Assembly (NCBI GenBank): GCA_022822785.1
Contig: JAJEAL010000010.1
Span: 1 to 49,860 of the forward strand
Source of the DNA: Candidatus Poribacteria bacterium
Lineage (GTDB): Bacteria > Poribacteria > WGA-4E > PCPOR2b
Direction: 5' to 3'
DNA: 49,860 bases
Made by a program: the position numbers and the translations under genes. Positions 26,901 through 35,600 of the stretch are shown here, piece after piece. Positions within the stretch are counted from its first letter, which is position 1; each line of letters opens with the position of its first letter. The notes under the pieces were generated by a model that saw only the letters and a program-made list of their open reading frames with translations, did not search any database and was not told the DNA's origin.

Positions 26901-27203
26901 GAGATGATGGATGTCCCGGCGCAAAATCTGAGCGCACGTCGAATGGAACGTCGCCACCCACAGCTGGCTCTGACCGATGAGCCGTTCAAGGCGGGTCCGC
27001 ATCTCTTCCGCGGCTTTGTTTGTGAACGTTACCGCGAGGATATTATACGGGGACACGCCGTGATGCCGGATGAGATGGGCGATTCGATGGGTTATCACGC
27101 GGGTCTTGCCGCTGCCCGCGCCTGACAGGATGAGCAGCGGCCCATCGGTATGCTGTACCGCTTCGCGTTGAACGGGGTTCAAGGATTCGAGGAGATCGGT
27201 CAT
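23967..27203 (-). CDS. pcrA: UvrD/PcrA-type superfamily 1 DNA helicase interrupted by an intein
   Basis: A 1,078-aa precursor; without the intein (residues 247-611) the mature helicase would be 713 aa, normal for UvrD/PcrA. It unwinds 3'-5' in nucleotide excision repair and replication-fork maintenance. Motif I, GAGSGKT, is at 28-34, Q motif LNPVQREAV at the N-terminus, motif II as VDEYQDTNRGQY, and the motif III region VGDDDQ/SIYSWRGAD is the split point. Downstream are EQNYRST, TLHSAKGLEF and VGLTRAQE (motif VI). The C-terminal YDVGDVVYHAKFGRGRV is the Tudor-like PcrA tail. The ATG at 27203 has GGAAGGA about eight bases upstream. It is monocistronic; pbpC diverges upstream. Confidence 0.95.
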   Translation of the reverse strand: MTDLLESLNPVQREAVQHTDGPLLILSGAGSGKTRVITHRIAHLIRHHGVSPYNILAVTFTNKAAEEMRTRLERLIGQSQLWVATFHSTCAQILRRDIHHLGYDRSFTIYDTADQQTLIKELIKTLQLSLNNPGPVIGEISRAKSDFVSPEAYASKAIGFFEESVATLYPMYQDFLRQNNALDFDDLIKLTVELFESNPNVLAYYQDKFQYILVDEYQDTNRGQYLLVNALAQKHQNICVVGDDDQCLPEGTLVQTPDGPTPIEDLRWEDDVVAGAGRSKTLKTEVIGLHRKWYAGKLVKIRTRSGATVRATPNHVLFSCLSNAPDLHHVYLMFRRDRGYRIGISKGTRSDGFKDRPLQTGIRQRCVQEKADKLWILKTCRTRAEAQLWEQYYAFEYGIPTTVFDVAGHDALVQQHHINFIYENIDTASNAKRLMRDLYLFHDYPSYRPKGISGNRSPDRQIVNFTMFSDKRVSQRSPWHAHRVSLSTTDRQLEKRLQSHGHYTRPGRRDTWRIEKVRLDYEEAVKFANQIAHAAGDLEIQSSAFLVDGRKYDFQPASQIQPMMYVAVEQDGKLVEDLVESVEWEDYQGYVYDLDVNCLHNYIANGICVHNSIYSWRGADINNILDFEDDYPDTKVLRLEQNYRSTKNILEAAYHVISNNQKRKEKQIWTANRQGNAITLHEATDDIREADYVLRQIREWRSRRRKYGDCVIFYRINAQSRTFEDALRGANIPYQIVGGIRFYERMEVKDIMAYMRVIVNPADTVSIKRIINTPRRGIGVATVQKIEDFAYDEGIPLFAAIQRVNDISTLNNGAKNKVREFAELITSFYPDDPPARTAEDILDRSGYLQALRSEGSIEAQSREENLGELIAAVAEYEESEPEPTLSGFLEKITLTSDIDNMEDKSDVVTMMTLHSAKGLEFPIVFMVGIEEGLLPHQRSYNSEAELEEERRLCYVGLTRAQEHVYLTYARSRRLYRDLDYRIPSRFIEEIPPELVDQGMVEESPRRRVVSSYDPDEPDYEDEVQSYYDVGDVVYHAKFGRGRVTAISGRGFDMRITVRFERGSEKVLDAAFARLQRME
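25371..26465 (-). mobile_element. 365-aa intein with GIY-YIG-like endonuclease insert in the UvrD/PcrA helicase
   Basis: It sits exactly inside the helicase motif GDDDQ^SIYSW. The first residue is Cys1 (CLPEGTLVQTPDG, block A). Block B is T66-P-N-H69 and the end is CLHNYIANGICVHN (blocks F/G, penultimate His and terminal Asn); the +1 extein residue is Ser. All residues needed for protein splicing are present. Between blocks B and F is a ~230-aa insert beginning HHVYLMF (residues 82-88) then YRIGIS (94-99) and later AQLWEQYY with E144. This resembles a GIY-YIG nuclease (VYL/YRIG, catalytic Arg/Glu region) rather than the usual LAGLIDADG type; LAGLIDADG motifs are not seen. Assignment of the insert is by eye. 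Confidence 0.9.
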
Positions 27204-27378
27204 CAAGAGGTCCTTCCAATTTGTAGGGTGGCACGCTTCTTTCAACTGAAAGTATAAACGATCTGTTCCATATTGGCAAGGTAGAAATTCACACACTATT
27301 GAGACATTTAACGCTCATCTTTTATACAGAAAATCAGCGCATCTACACAATTTGGATCAGGTGTGCTAAAATAAAGTA

Positions 27379-27398
27379 GTAGGCATACGCCGTATGCC
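27379..27398. repeat. GTAGGCATAC palindrome upstream of pbpC
   Basis: GTAGGCATACGCCGTATGCC, a palindrome repeated at 32602-32621 and 34190-34209 with TC or TCT in the middle. It lies in the pbpC leader, ~30 bp before the start codon, where a hairpin could affect translation. A diverged form is at 47230. Confidence 0.75.
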
Positions 27399-27424
27399 GT
27401 CACTCGCGTAAAAAGGGTAGAACC

Positions 27425-29800
27425 ATGAAATCAAATCTTCCAAAACACCTCAAACCTATCTTGAAAAGCCTTGTCATCAGCGCAGGGCTCCTGATAACAG
27501 GAATCACGCTGCTGCTGTTCCACGAAGTCCACGATCTGAGCAAATTGGTTTCGCCACCGGCGACACCGCTTTTCACCGATCGATACGGGACATTTCTAGC
27601 CGAAGGGGCGGACGACGAGAACGCGCCGCTCGGTTTTTGGGACCCACCACAGGCCTTACCCAAGCGAATCGTTTCCTGCCTGTTAGCCGTTGAGGACAAA
27701 CGCTACTACCACCATTTTGGCGTCGATCTCCGTGCTCTCCTGCGGGCTCTCGTCAATAACCTCAGCGGCCACCCGCGGCAGGGCGCCTCCACCATCGCTA
27801 TGCAGGTGGCGCGACTACAGCGCCCCGGCAAACGAACCCTCTGGCGAAAAGTGTGTGAGATGGGAACAGCGGCCTGGCTCATCCGAAAATACGGACATGA
27901 AAACGTCCTTCGTCACTACCTAAAAATTGTGCCGCAAGGCAACCGTATGCACGGCGTCGCCTATGCCGCGAGACGATATTTCCAGAAACCTGTGGCGGAC
28001 TTAAGTTGGGCGGAAGCAGCGGTGTTAGCAAGCCTGCCCAGAGCGCCGGGCAGAATGAACCTTTACCAGTCTGAAGGTCGGCGAAAAGCGTTTGAACGCG
28101 CAGAACTGATTCTCGGCCTGCTCCACCAGAACCGGATACTCGACGCGGAAACCCTCGCAATCAGCCAACGCCAGCTGAGGTCGTTAGAGATACCTATCAA
28201 AGAATCGCGACCCTATCACAGCTACCACGCTATCCTACGTCTCCAAGAGGCGGTCAACGGGGCGAACGCCTATACGAAACCGATAACTACCAGCGTAGAC
28301 CTCCCTTTGCAGGAAATGGTGGATAGCCTCGCCGGTGAGGCGATAGAACGCCTCCGAGAGCGCGGTGCGGGCAACGTCGCAGTCATCGTCGCAGAAAAGG
28401 AGACCGGCGCGATTCGGAGTTACCTCGGCTCTGACCTGTACGCGGACAAAAATTTCGCCGGTGCCATCAACTACGCCACAACCCGGCGTTCTGCCGGCAG
28501 CACCCTGAAGCCGTTCATCTACGCCTTGGGTATGGAAACCGGGGCGTTCTCTCCGGCCACTGTTCTAGCGGACCTGCCGTTTAATCTATCGCATCCGGGC
28601 GGTCAATACAGCGTCGCTAACTATGATGAACGGTATCTCGGACCGCTCCTATATCGGAAAGCGCTTGCCAACAGCCGAAATGTCCCAGCGGTTCAGGTCC
28701 TGAAAACTGTTGGGGTCGCGGGGGCATACGACCTGTTTCGCCAGTTGGGACTCGCAACGGACGATAAATCCGCCAGCGTTTATGGACTTGGATTGGCAAT
28801 CGGGGGCTTGTACGTGACCCTAGAAGACCTCGTCGCCGCTTACGGCGTATTGGCGAACGACGGAAGGGCGTTTACGTTACGCTGGTTTGATACACCGGAG
28901 GCTACAGCGCGGACGCAGCTGATTCCTGAAGATGTCGCCCGGCAGATTACCCTCTTCCTCGCCGATCCGCTCGCGCGACTACCCACCTTCGGACGCATGG
29001 GACCACTGGAATATCCCTTCCCGGTCGCGGTGAAAACCGGCACCTCCCAGGGCTTCCGAGATGCGTGGGCGGTGGCGTATAGCGCGGAATACATCGTCGG
29101 CGCATGGATCGGACACCCCGACCATGACCGGATGAAACAGGTGAATGGACTCGATGCCGCGCAGCTGGTGAAAGGGATTCTGCTGTTCTTACACCCTAAG
29201 CAACGTCGAGGCGTGAACGAGGTGCCTTTCCCACCGCCCCAGGACGCTATGGGTTATCAACTGTCTAAACTCTGCCAACTGTCCGGGGAACTCGCGACCG
29301 CACGCTGTTCCCAAGCTGTCTTGGAATACCTAGCGACCGGACCGAGCACCCACTGCCGCGTTCACCAATCGTTTGCGGTTGACCGACGCACGGAAACGCT
29401 GGCCATTCCCGCGACCCCATTAGAAAACGTGGAGATCAGGAGTTATGCCGTCCTACCGCCACAGTTCGCGGCGTGGGCGGGGGTGCACGGCTACAGTCCG
29501 CCCCCTTCACCCGTGAACGAATCGCCGTTCGCCGGTATCGCCATTGAGGCGCCGGTTGATGGAACCGTCTTCCGATTTCACCCAGATACCCCACGCCAAT
29601 TACAGAGCATCGCCCTCAGAGCCAGCGTCACTCCCAACGTCCCGGAAATCGTCTGGTATGTAGATGGGGAACCCTTTCAAAAGGTGGCTTACCCCTACAC
29701 AACGCGATGGCATCTCCGTGCAGGCTCATACGCGCTCCAAGCCCGGTTCCCCCACGCCAATATACAGAGCGACACCATCAATATAACCGTAGCACCGTAA
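27425..29800 (+). CDS. pbpC: Penicillin-binding protein 1C
   Basis: A 791-aa bifunctional peptidoglycan synthase. A signal anchor lies at about residues 14-36 (LKSLVISAGLLITGITLLLF). The GT51 glycosyltransferase domain follows, with catalytic E90 in VEDKRYYHHFGVD and RQGASTIAMQVARL. The transpeptidase domain has S359-T-L-K362, NSRNVPAVQVL (SxN) and K537-T-G539. The C-terminal ~90 residues (from ~690) are the PBP1C-type beta domain (biPBP_C). All active-site motifs are intact. PBP1C proteins are usually accessory cell-wall enzymes; the alpha-2-macroglobulin gene often paired with pbpC in proteobacteria is absent here. The start is the first ATG after GTAAAAAGGGTAGAACC, with AAGGG as ribosome binding site. 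Confidence 0.95.
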   Translation: MKSNLPKHLKPILKSLVISAGLLITGITLLLFHEVHDLSKLVSPPATPLFTDRYGTFLAEGADDENAPLGFWDPPQALPKRIVSCLLAVEDKRYYHHFGVDLRALLRALVNNLSGHPRQGASTIAMQVARLQRPGKRTLWRKVCEMGTAAWLIRKYGHENVLRHYLKIVPQGNRMHGVAYAARRYFQKPVADLSWAEAAVLASLPRAPGRMNLYQSEGRRKAFERAELILGLLHQNRILDAETLAISQRQLRSLEIPIKESRPYHSYHAILRLQEAVNGANAYTKPITTSVDLPLQEMVDSLAGEAIERLRERGAGNVAVIVAEKETGAIRSYLGSDLYADKNFAGAINYATTRRSAGSTLKPFIYALGMETGAFSPATVLADLPFNLSHPGGQYSVANYDERYLGPLLYRKALANSRNVPAVQVLKTVGVAGAYDLFRQLGLATDDKSASVYGLGLAIGGLYVTLEDLVAAYGVLANDGRAFTLRWFDTPEATARTQLIPEDVARQITLFLADPLARLPTFGRMGPLEYPFPVAVKTGTSQGFRDAWAVAYSAEYIVGAWIGHPDHDRMKQVNGLDAAQLVKGILLFLHPKQRRGVNEVPFPPPQDAMGYQLSKLCQLSGELATARCSQAVLEYLATGPSTHCRVHQSFAVDRRTETLAIPATPLENVEIRSYAVLPPQFAAWAGVHGYSPPPSPVNESPFAGIAIEAPVDGTVFRFHPDTPRQLQSIALRASVTPNVPEIVWYVDGEPFQKVAYPYTTRWHLRAGSYALQARFPHANIQSDTINITVAP

Positions 29801-30309
29801 GGCGTGCCGCCACTTATGTGAACAGTGTCCATGATTCGATGATAAACTCCCAGTCCTAAAGGTAAGGTCCCTTACCCTTGTTCTAGGTACTTGTGGGAGG
29901 AGCTTCCTAGCCCCGATAGAACCTAACTACGACGCCACCGAAATACATTCTTGAAATAGAGTTCAACCCGTGATATGATACCATATCCTCGGTATTACTA
30001 GTGTGTATCAAAAGACACAAACCCAGCGCGGCGACTTCAACAAACCAATGAACTGTCGGTCGAGATTGGAATCTCGACGGTTTCTGTTAAAGCTATCAAC
30101 CCATTGTAATGTAGGGTCCGGTCTTGTACCTGCCCGACTGTCTTTCGCTCTAGCGGAGCGATATGTCTATAGAAGAGCGCCATGTGGACAACCCGCACTC
30201 CAGCGGAGTGCAATGTGTAGGATTTACCAATTCAATAACCGTATGAACCACTACACACGCATCATACATTACCTTCACCATCCCAATGAACCAACAAAGG
30301 AGAATAATC
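29801..30309. other. Intergenic region without a gene
   Basis: No conserved frame. It holds a hairpin of the GTCGAGATTGGAATCTCGAC type (30057-30078), a composite CGCTCTAGCGGAGCGATATG/ACTCCAGCGGAGTGCAATG pair (30141-30213) and CAATGAACCAACAAAGGAG leading into the next gene's ribosome binding site. The open frame at 30003-30350 is made of these repeats. Confidence 0.6.
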
Positions 30310-31245
30310 ATGGGCCAAACAATGCGATATCTATCCGACGGGCGCGTTGAAGTTATCCGACACGACGTGCCCGATCCCAGCACACATGAAGTACAAGTCA
30401 CCGGCGGCGCGTGCGGAATCTGCTCGTGGGATCTGGCAACAGCCAAACTAGGCGACCAAATGAACCCCATGGCACCGCCCGGACACGAAGGCGTCGGCTA
30501 CGTAAGCAAAATTGGCGCCGGCGTCACCGGCATGAAAGAAGGCGACCGCGTCGCAGGCGGCGGCTTCGCGACCGTCCGAAACCTGTCCGCAGAGAGGCTA
30601 TACAAAATCCCTGAATCCGAAAAACCGGATGAATACTGGATTGTGGAGCCCGTTTCCTGTGCAGTCACCGGCGTCGATCACTGCCAAATTAAAGGCGGAG
30701 ACCGGATCGCCGTCGTCGGGTGTGGATTCATGGGACTGCTGATTACGCAAGGCTTGCTACACCATCCGCTCGATCAGCTGATTGCCATTGATGTGGTCCA
30801 AAACCGTCTGGATCTCGCAAAACAGCTCGGCGTGGACGAAGTCTACAACACAGCCGAAATCGATCCGACGGAACTCGCCGCAGACCTAAAGGCACGGGAA
30901 ATCGATGTCGTTGTCGATACATCGGGGCATCAGGGCGGTCTGGACCTCTCCACCGATATCGTCAAGCGCGGCGGACGGATCAACCTGTTCGGCTGGCTCA
31001 AGGGCGCGACCGCTACCTTCGACCCAACCAAATGGCACATGGGCGGCTTCACAATCGTCAACTCCTCGCCATCGTCGAAGATTCGCGACACCTTTGAAGC
31101 CGCTATCCGAATGATGCACAACGGCGTGTTCAATCTCGAACCGTTGGTCACGCATACGGCGACTTTGGAGGAGTATCCGAACCTGATGCAACAGCTGGTC
31201 GCAGGCGATCCCAGCTACATCAAAGGGGTTATCACACTCGGCTAG
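30310..31245 (+). CDS. Zinc-type medium-chain dehydrogenase/reductase
   Basis: A 311-aa MDR-superfamily oxidoreductase using NAD(P). The catalytic domain shows GACGICSWDLATAK (zinc-ligand Cys) and PPGHEGVGYV with the HE pair. The Rossmann part has IAVVGCGFMGLLITQGLL and an acidic IAIDVVQNR, which favours NAD over NADP. The four-Cys structural-zinc loop of classic alcohol dehydrogenases is missing and the protein is ~30 residues short, as in some sugar-acid or polyol dehydrogenases of this group. The ATG at 30310 has AAAGGAG about eight bases upstream. The substrate is unknown; its neighbours are a serine hydrolase, PhyH and Gfo/Idh genes. Confidence 0.88.
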   Translation: MGQTMRYLSDGRVEVIRHDVPDPSTHEVQVTGGACGICSWDLATAKLGDQMNPMAPPGHEGVGYVSKIGAGVTGMKEGDRVAGGGFATVRNLSAERLYKIPESEKPDEYWIVEPVSCAVTGVDHCQIKGGDRIAVVGCGFMGLLITQGLLHHPLDQLIAIDVVQNRLDLAKQLGVDEVYNTAEIDPTELAADLKAREIDVVVDTSGHQGGLDLSTDIVKRGGRINLFGWLKGATATFDPTKWHMGGFTIVNSSPSSKIRDTFEAAIRMMHNGVFNLEPLVTHTATLEEYPNLMQQLVAGDPSYIKGVITLG

Positions 31246-31265
31246 CTCGTGCTCGCAAACGCAAA

Positions 31266-31373
31266 AAAACGAACGCTCATGTAAAGAAATCGTGCAAAGA
31301 AACCGAGTTTTTTCTTGAAAACTCGGTTTCTCCAAGTCGCTCTGCACTCTCTTTTGACATAAGCCAAAACAAA
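31266..31373. mobile_element. 92-bp palindromic miniature element with 8-bp target duplication (copy 2)
   Basis: AAAACGAA (31266-31273) and AAAACAAA (31366-31373) flank 31274-31365, a 7/8 match. Ends are CGCTCATGTAAAGAAATCG and CTCTTTTGACATAAGCC with the GAAACCGAG...CTCGGTTTC core. It lies between the dehydrogenase stop and the hydrolase start, where the core hairpin may work as a terminator. Confidence 0.8.
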
Positions 31374-31386
31374 ATGAGGTCCTACA

Positions 31387-32439
31387 ATGCTCGATAAGAC
31401 ATTTCCGAAAGCGGAGTGGCAGATCGCTCCCCCCGCCGATGTAGGGATGAACCCTGAGAAGTTAGAGCGTGCCAAGGCGTGGCTCGACGCAAAGTTTGAA
31501 GACGCTCAATACCGTGTGGCGATTGTGCGGAACGGCTATCTCGTCGCGGAATGGACGCATAACAGTCCAAGCGCGGAAAAACGTCACATCGCCTCCGCCA
31601 ATAAGTCAATCCTGTCGAGTATGCTAGGGGTAGCGATTGCGGAAGGCAAAATCGGTAGCGCCGACGACCTCGCTGTGGACTACTATCCGGAGCTCATGGA
31701 GGTGCCAGAGGGCGAAGGCCCCAAAGAAGGACGGTGGGCGTTTGAAGCGAACCGTGGGATCACACTGCGCCACCTAATCTGTAACGTGTCGGGATATATG
31801 AAACCGGACGAAGCGCCGGGACAGGTGTTCAATTATCAGACCAACGGGATGTGTGTGCTCTCACACTGCATCGAGAAAGCGTACGGGCTGTACGATGTCA
31901 ACCGTCCGGAAGAATCGCCGAAAATCGGGCCCCTTTACAAGGAGAAAATCGCTGATGTCATCGGTGCCGATTGGGAGTATACATCGGGCTCCCAAAAAAT
32001 GCACGACAAAGCACGGCTCCACATCTTCGGCTGGGGCTCCGCGATTCTCACCAGCTTAGAAGCACTGGCACGTCTCGGTTGGCTCTGGTGCAACTGGGGC
32101 AGCTGGCAAGGGCAATCCGTCATCCCCGAAAGCTGGCTACGAGAGGCAACGGTCGTCGCGCCCGATATTCTGGCGAACAGCCCTGAGAATATGTGGCGAT
32201 ATGGACACGGGTTCTGGACCAACCAGAAAGGCGGACTCTGGCACAACCTCCCAAGCGAGGGGTATACCGCCTGGGGCGCAGGTGGACATTATGTGATTCT
32301 GTTTCCCAGCTACCAGCTGGTCGTAGTAATGAACCCGACCCCCTACCCCGGCGCATCGCAACCCTACGAAACGCACACCGTCACATGGCTACAGCAGCAG
32401 GAGGTCTTGGAGCTCATCCTCAATGCCTGTGATGCGTGA
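31387..32439 (+). CDS. Serine hydrolase, beta-lactamase class C/esterase family
   Basis: A 350-aa PF00144-type hydrolase. The nucleophile motif S70-A-N-K73 is in RHIASANKSILSSMLG, the Tyr region is FNYQTNGMCVLSHCIE, and the third region is around AWGAGGHYVILFPSYQLVVV (the KTG-like HxG position). No signal peptide is seen, which favours a cytoplasmic esterase or amidase over a secreted beta-lactamase. Length (~350) fits. A GAGG signal (ATGAGGTCCTACA) precedes the ATG. It may process an ester or amide of the compounds handled by the neighbouring dehydrogenase and PhyH genes; no substrate can be named. Confidence 0.88.
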   Translation: MLDKTFPKAEWQIAPPADVGMNPEKLERAKAWLDAKFEDAQYRVAIVRNGYLVAEWTHNSPSAEKRHIASANKSILSSMLGVAIAEGKIGSADDLAVDYYPELMEVPEGEGPKEGRWAFEANRGITLRHLICNVSGYMKPDEAPGQVFNYQTNGMCVLSHCIEKAYGLYDVNRPEESPKIGPLYKEKIADVIGADWEYTSGSQKMHDKARLHIFGWGSAILTSLEALARLGWLWCNWGSWQGQSVIPESWLREATVVAPDILANSPENMWRYGHGFWTNQKGGLWHNLPSEGYTAWGAGGHYVILFPSYQLVVVMNPTPYPGASQPYETHTVTWLQQQEVLELILNACDA

Positions 32440-32993
32440 AAAAGGCAGATCAAAAGTGTGCTACCGTTTCCCAAGTCCCCCTGATAAGGGGGATTTAGGG
32501 GGTTAGCTTTGCATTGGGTGTGCCTTACTGATTCTAAAATTACCATAACCTACCGGGGCCAGCGCCGGTTCCCCGCACTCCTGTAGGTTAGGATTAATGT
32601 AGTAGGCATACTCCGTATGCCGTAACCTTTGTGCAAATTACGGCACGACACCCAACGGATTACTATGTGTGCCTAATCGTAGGGGCGGGGTTTCCCACCC
32701 GCCAGGTGTCCTACCTTTCGTTCCAGTTTTTATCGGGGCGGAGCGCAAGGCTTATTGAAGATGAGCGGATATTGAAGGACGGGCGGTTAGATGCGTCGGG
32801 GTTGGTATCCAATCTCCCACGATTGCCAACTGAAATGCAGCATCATGCGTAAATAGGAATCGAAATTGGCGTATTTAGCCCCGGCAGGACAACAGTAGCC
32901 CGTAGGTCGAGATTCATATCTCGACGTTCTATGTTGATTTTAGCGAGTGAAGAACGGAACCCGCACCATATTCGTGGATAAGGAGGTTTATCA
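32440..32993. repeat. Repeat-rich intergenic region
   Basis: No gene. In order: a CCCCCTGATAAGGGGG repeat with its tail (32475-32555), the GTAGGCATACTCCGTATGCC palindrome (32602-32621), a GTAGGGGCGGGG/CCCGCC hairpin near 32683-32703, and the palindrome with alternative stem GTCGAGATTCATATCTCGAC (32906-32925). A GGAGGT ribosome binding site for the next gene ends the region. Confidence 0.7.
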
Positions 32994-34190
32994 ATGACCG
33001 AATCAAGGAAACGCGAGCTACAAGCAGAACTCGACAGCCTAACCGTCCATCGGGAAACACAGGTCGGATGGGACGAAAATACCCCGCCCAACGAGACCCT
33101 AGACCAATACGGCAACCTTTTGGCGAGCAACCGCGGAGTGGTGCCCGTGCCGGACAACCGATCCCCCAAACGCCGCGTTTACGACGATCCGGACGTCGAA
33201 GCGTTGCGGGCACACCTCCGAGAGCACAACGGCATCCGCGGTCTCGAAATCTGCGATCCCAGCGAAGTCAAACGCGCCGCTCGGATTTTCCGCCGAGACG
33301 GATTTGTTGTGGTACGTGACCTGCTCAACCCCGAACAACTGGAGCGCTGGAGAGCAGGCTGTGCCGAGGCACTAAGACAAATCCTCGAAACCCCCGGACC
33401 CGGCGAAAGAAAATATATGACCGAAACCGGACGCCTGCCACACCGATATAGCTACGGCACCTGCTCCGCGTCAAGGCAGATGCTCCACCATCGCGCATGG
33501 GCGAGGATGCTTGACCTACCCACAACAACCCCTATCGTCACGGAAATCTTCGGCTCGTCCGATTACCGGGTATGGGGCTCCGGCGGCGATCTCTGCCTGC
33601 CGGGCGCAATCGAGTATCAACACCTACACTCCGACGGTAGGGACGGGCAACACCTCTCGGAAGCGCGTGTCGAGCAGGCGAGACGGGTCGGCGTCGAATT
33701 CAATACCGACAGTGCGGGAAACTTCGACGTGCCGACAATCAAACTGATCATGGAGATGACGCCGCCAACGGTCACCATCAATTTCCTGATGGCAGACCTC
33801 ACGTGGGAGAACGGTCCTATCCGTCAGATACCGGGTACACATGCTGCACAACAGCCACCACCTCACACCGACGATGAACCGGACTGGATGCGGCATTCGA
33901 CACTAGTCGGAGCACCCGCCGGCGCAGGCGTCTTCCGCGATAACCGAGCATGGCACGGTGCGACCCCCAATCTATCTAAAGAGGTCAGGGCATTGCCAAA
34001 CGTCGAGTACGCCGCCCCGTGGCGCACCCAAGACGGATTTAAGGTGGTCATGCCCCATGAAATCTGGGAGACGCTGACACCACATGCTCAGAAATTGTGC
34101 GACTGGATCAAAGCCGAGCCCGGCGTCTGGCCCCCCGGCGCCGGTATCATGCACCCCCTCGCCGCTGCGCGAGAAGAAGCAGCAAAATAG
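32994..34190 (+). CDS. PhyH-type Fe(II)/2-oxoglutarate dioxygenase
   Basis: A 398-aa phytanoyl-CoA dioxygenase-family protein that couples decarboxylation of 2-oxoglutarate to oxidation of an unknown substrate. The iron site is complete: H212-S-D214 (QHLHSDGRDG) and distal H321 (RAWHGATPN). Preceding parts include RRDGFVVVRDLLNPEQLERW; later GPIRQIPGTHAAQQ. It is longer than the other PhyH proteins here because of an N-terminal ~95-residue polar extension (LDSLTVHRETQVGWDENTPP). A GGAGGT ribosome binding site precedes the ATG. Its TAG stop is the first triplet of a TAGTAGGCATAC repeat, so the repeat overlaps the gene end. Confidence 0.92.
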   Translation: MTESRKRELQAELDSLTVHRETQVGWDENTPPNETLDQYGNLLASNRGVVPVPDNRSPKRRVYDDPDVEALRAHLREHNGIRGLEICDPSEVKRAARIFRRDGFVVVRDLLNPEQLERWRAGCAEALRQILETPGPGERKYMTETGRLPHRYSYGTCSASRQMLHHRAWARMLDLPTTTPIVTEIFGSSDYRVWGSGGDLCLPGAIEYQHLHSDGRDGQHLSEARVEQARRVGVEFNTDSAGNFDVPTIKLIMEMTPPTVTINFLMADLTWENGPIRQIPGTHAAQQPPPHTDDEPDWMRHSTLVGAPAGAGVFRDNRAWHGATPNLSKEVRALPNVEYAAPWRTQDGFKVVMPHEIWETLTPHAQKLCDWIKAEPGVWPPGAGIMHPLAAAREEAAK

Positions 34191-34258
34191 TAGGCATACT
34201 CTGTATGCCGTAACCACTCACCAGCAATGAACCAATGAACCTACTTAGGAGGAAACCG

Positions 34259-35299
34259 ATGCTAAACTGGGGCGTCATGAGCGCCGGCGGCATCGCCTAC
34301 GTCTTCTGTAACGCGATGCGTTTTACCGACTCCGGGGATATTCTTGCGGTCGCGAGCCGCACCCAATCCCGTATGGACAGACTGGCGGACGATTTCGGAA
34401 TCCCCCGGCAATACACTAGCTACGACGAACTGCTAGCGGACGACGATATCGATGCCATCTACATCGCAACAATCCACCCACTCCACGCCGAATGGGCGAT
34501 AAAATGCGCCGAAGCCGGCAAGCACATCCTCGTCGAAAAACCAATCAGCATGAATCACGCCGAAGCCGCAGCGATGGTTGACGCTGCACGAGAGAACGAT
34601 GTGTTCCTGATGGAGGCGTTTATGTATCGGTGCCACCCACAGATCCAGCGACTCGTTCAGCTCATACAAGACGGGGTAATCGGCGATATACACGTGGTGC
34701 GAGCGACCTTCGGTGGACAGGTCGGTTTCAACCCACAGAGCCGTATCTACAACCGGGAAATGGGCGGCGGCGGTATCCTCGATCTGGGGTGCTATACCGC
34801 TTCGGTCGTCCGCCTCATCGCCGGGGCCGCCGACGGTAAACTGTTCCTGCATCCGACGGTGATAAGAGCCACCGGGAAAGTCGGCCCCACAGGGGTAGAC
34901 CACGTCGCCGCAGCCGCGCTCAAGTTTGAGAATGACATCGTCGCGGATATCGTTGCCGCCGTCGAAGGGAACGTTGGAAGAGGCGTCTCCGTCCACGGCT
35001 CAGAGGGCGTAATCACCGTCCCAAATCCGTGGCTGCCCTCATCGCCGTGTCGTGGTGCAAAAGAACCGCTGCCACTTGACACCGTCTTCCCCTCATCGAC
35101 GATTATCGTCCAACCTCATGGCGAGGGCGAACCTACTGAGATTGAAGTGCCTGTTGACCGTGACCTCTTCACCTATGAAGCGGATACCGTAGCCAATCAC
35201 ATCAACGCACGCCAAGCACCCGCCATGTCTTGGGACGACACGCTCTCAAATATGCAGCTCTTGGACATGTGGTGCGAACAGGTTGGGGTCGTCCATTAG
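34259..35299 (+). CDS. Gfo/Idh/MocA family NAD(P)-dependent oxidoreductase
   Basis: A 346-aa sugar-type dehydrogenase. The Rossmann domain has WGVMSAGGIAYVF and VASRTQSRMDRLADDFG; the hinge/catalytic segment is GKHILVEKPISMN with the conserved EKP lysine. The C-terminal alpha/beta domain includes FMYRCHPQIQRLVQLIQDG and GGGILDLGCYTASVVRLIAG with the expected Asp and Tyr. The family oxidises or epimerises sugars, inositols and trans-dihydrodiols. AGGAGG stands seven bases before the ATG at 34259. It lies ~70 bp after the PhyH gene; both probably belong to one catabolic theme. Confidence 0.93.
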   Translation: MLNWGVMSAGGIAYVFCNAMRFTDSGDILAVASRTQSRMDRLADDFGIPRQYTSYDELLADDDIDAIYIATIHPLHAEWAIKCAEAGKHILVEKPISMNHAEAAAMVDAARENDVFLMEAFMYRCHPQIQRLVQLIQDGVIGDIHVVRATFGGQVGFNPQSRIYNREMGGGGILDLGCYTASVVRLIAGAADGKLFLHPTVIRATGKVGPTGVDHVAAAALKFENDIVADIVAAVEGNVGRGVSVHGSEGVITVPNPWLPSSPCRGAKEPLPLDTVFPSSTIIVQPHGEGEPTEIEVPVDRDLFTYEADTVANHINARQAPAMSWDDTLSNMQLLDMWCEQVGVVH

Positions 35300-35374
35300 T
35301 TCATTGGTTCCTTGAACAGATTGTTTTCACGTTTCACGCGTCACTATCGTTCTTTGACCGGTGAGCGTATCCAC

Positions 35375-35600
35375 GATTGCGAACTAGCAGCATTGTGCCG
35401 TAGGGTTGAGGCTGCCTCGTCTGTAAACTGCTCTGCTTTCCGCTCCAGCGGAGCGATATGTCTATAGCCGGTCGATATTTTTAATTTCTGTGCTCCAGCG
35501 GAGCACCATGTGGAGGAGTTTTCAATCCAATGCGCCACCCTATCCCCAGTTGCTTTGAATCCCGCCTGTCCCGATGTATCAGGGATTTATCGGGACGGAG
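35375..35600. repeat. Composite CCAGCGGAGCG repeat cluster
   Basis: CGCTCCAGCGGAGCGATATG, then TGCTCCAGCGGAGCACCATG, then a CCTGTCCCGATGTATCAGGG unit. This is the same order as at 418-625 and 9575-9810. No gene is seen between the Gfo/Idh stop and 35600. Confidence 0.7.

Noticed and set aside
26499-27125. 208-aa + strand open frame
   Set aside because: Antisense to the uvrD helicase domain, whose motifs are unambiguous.
34433-34996. 187-aa - strand open frame
   Set aside because: Antisense to the Gfo/Idh gene; no family features.
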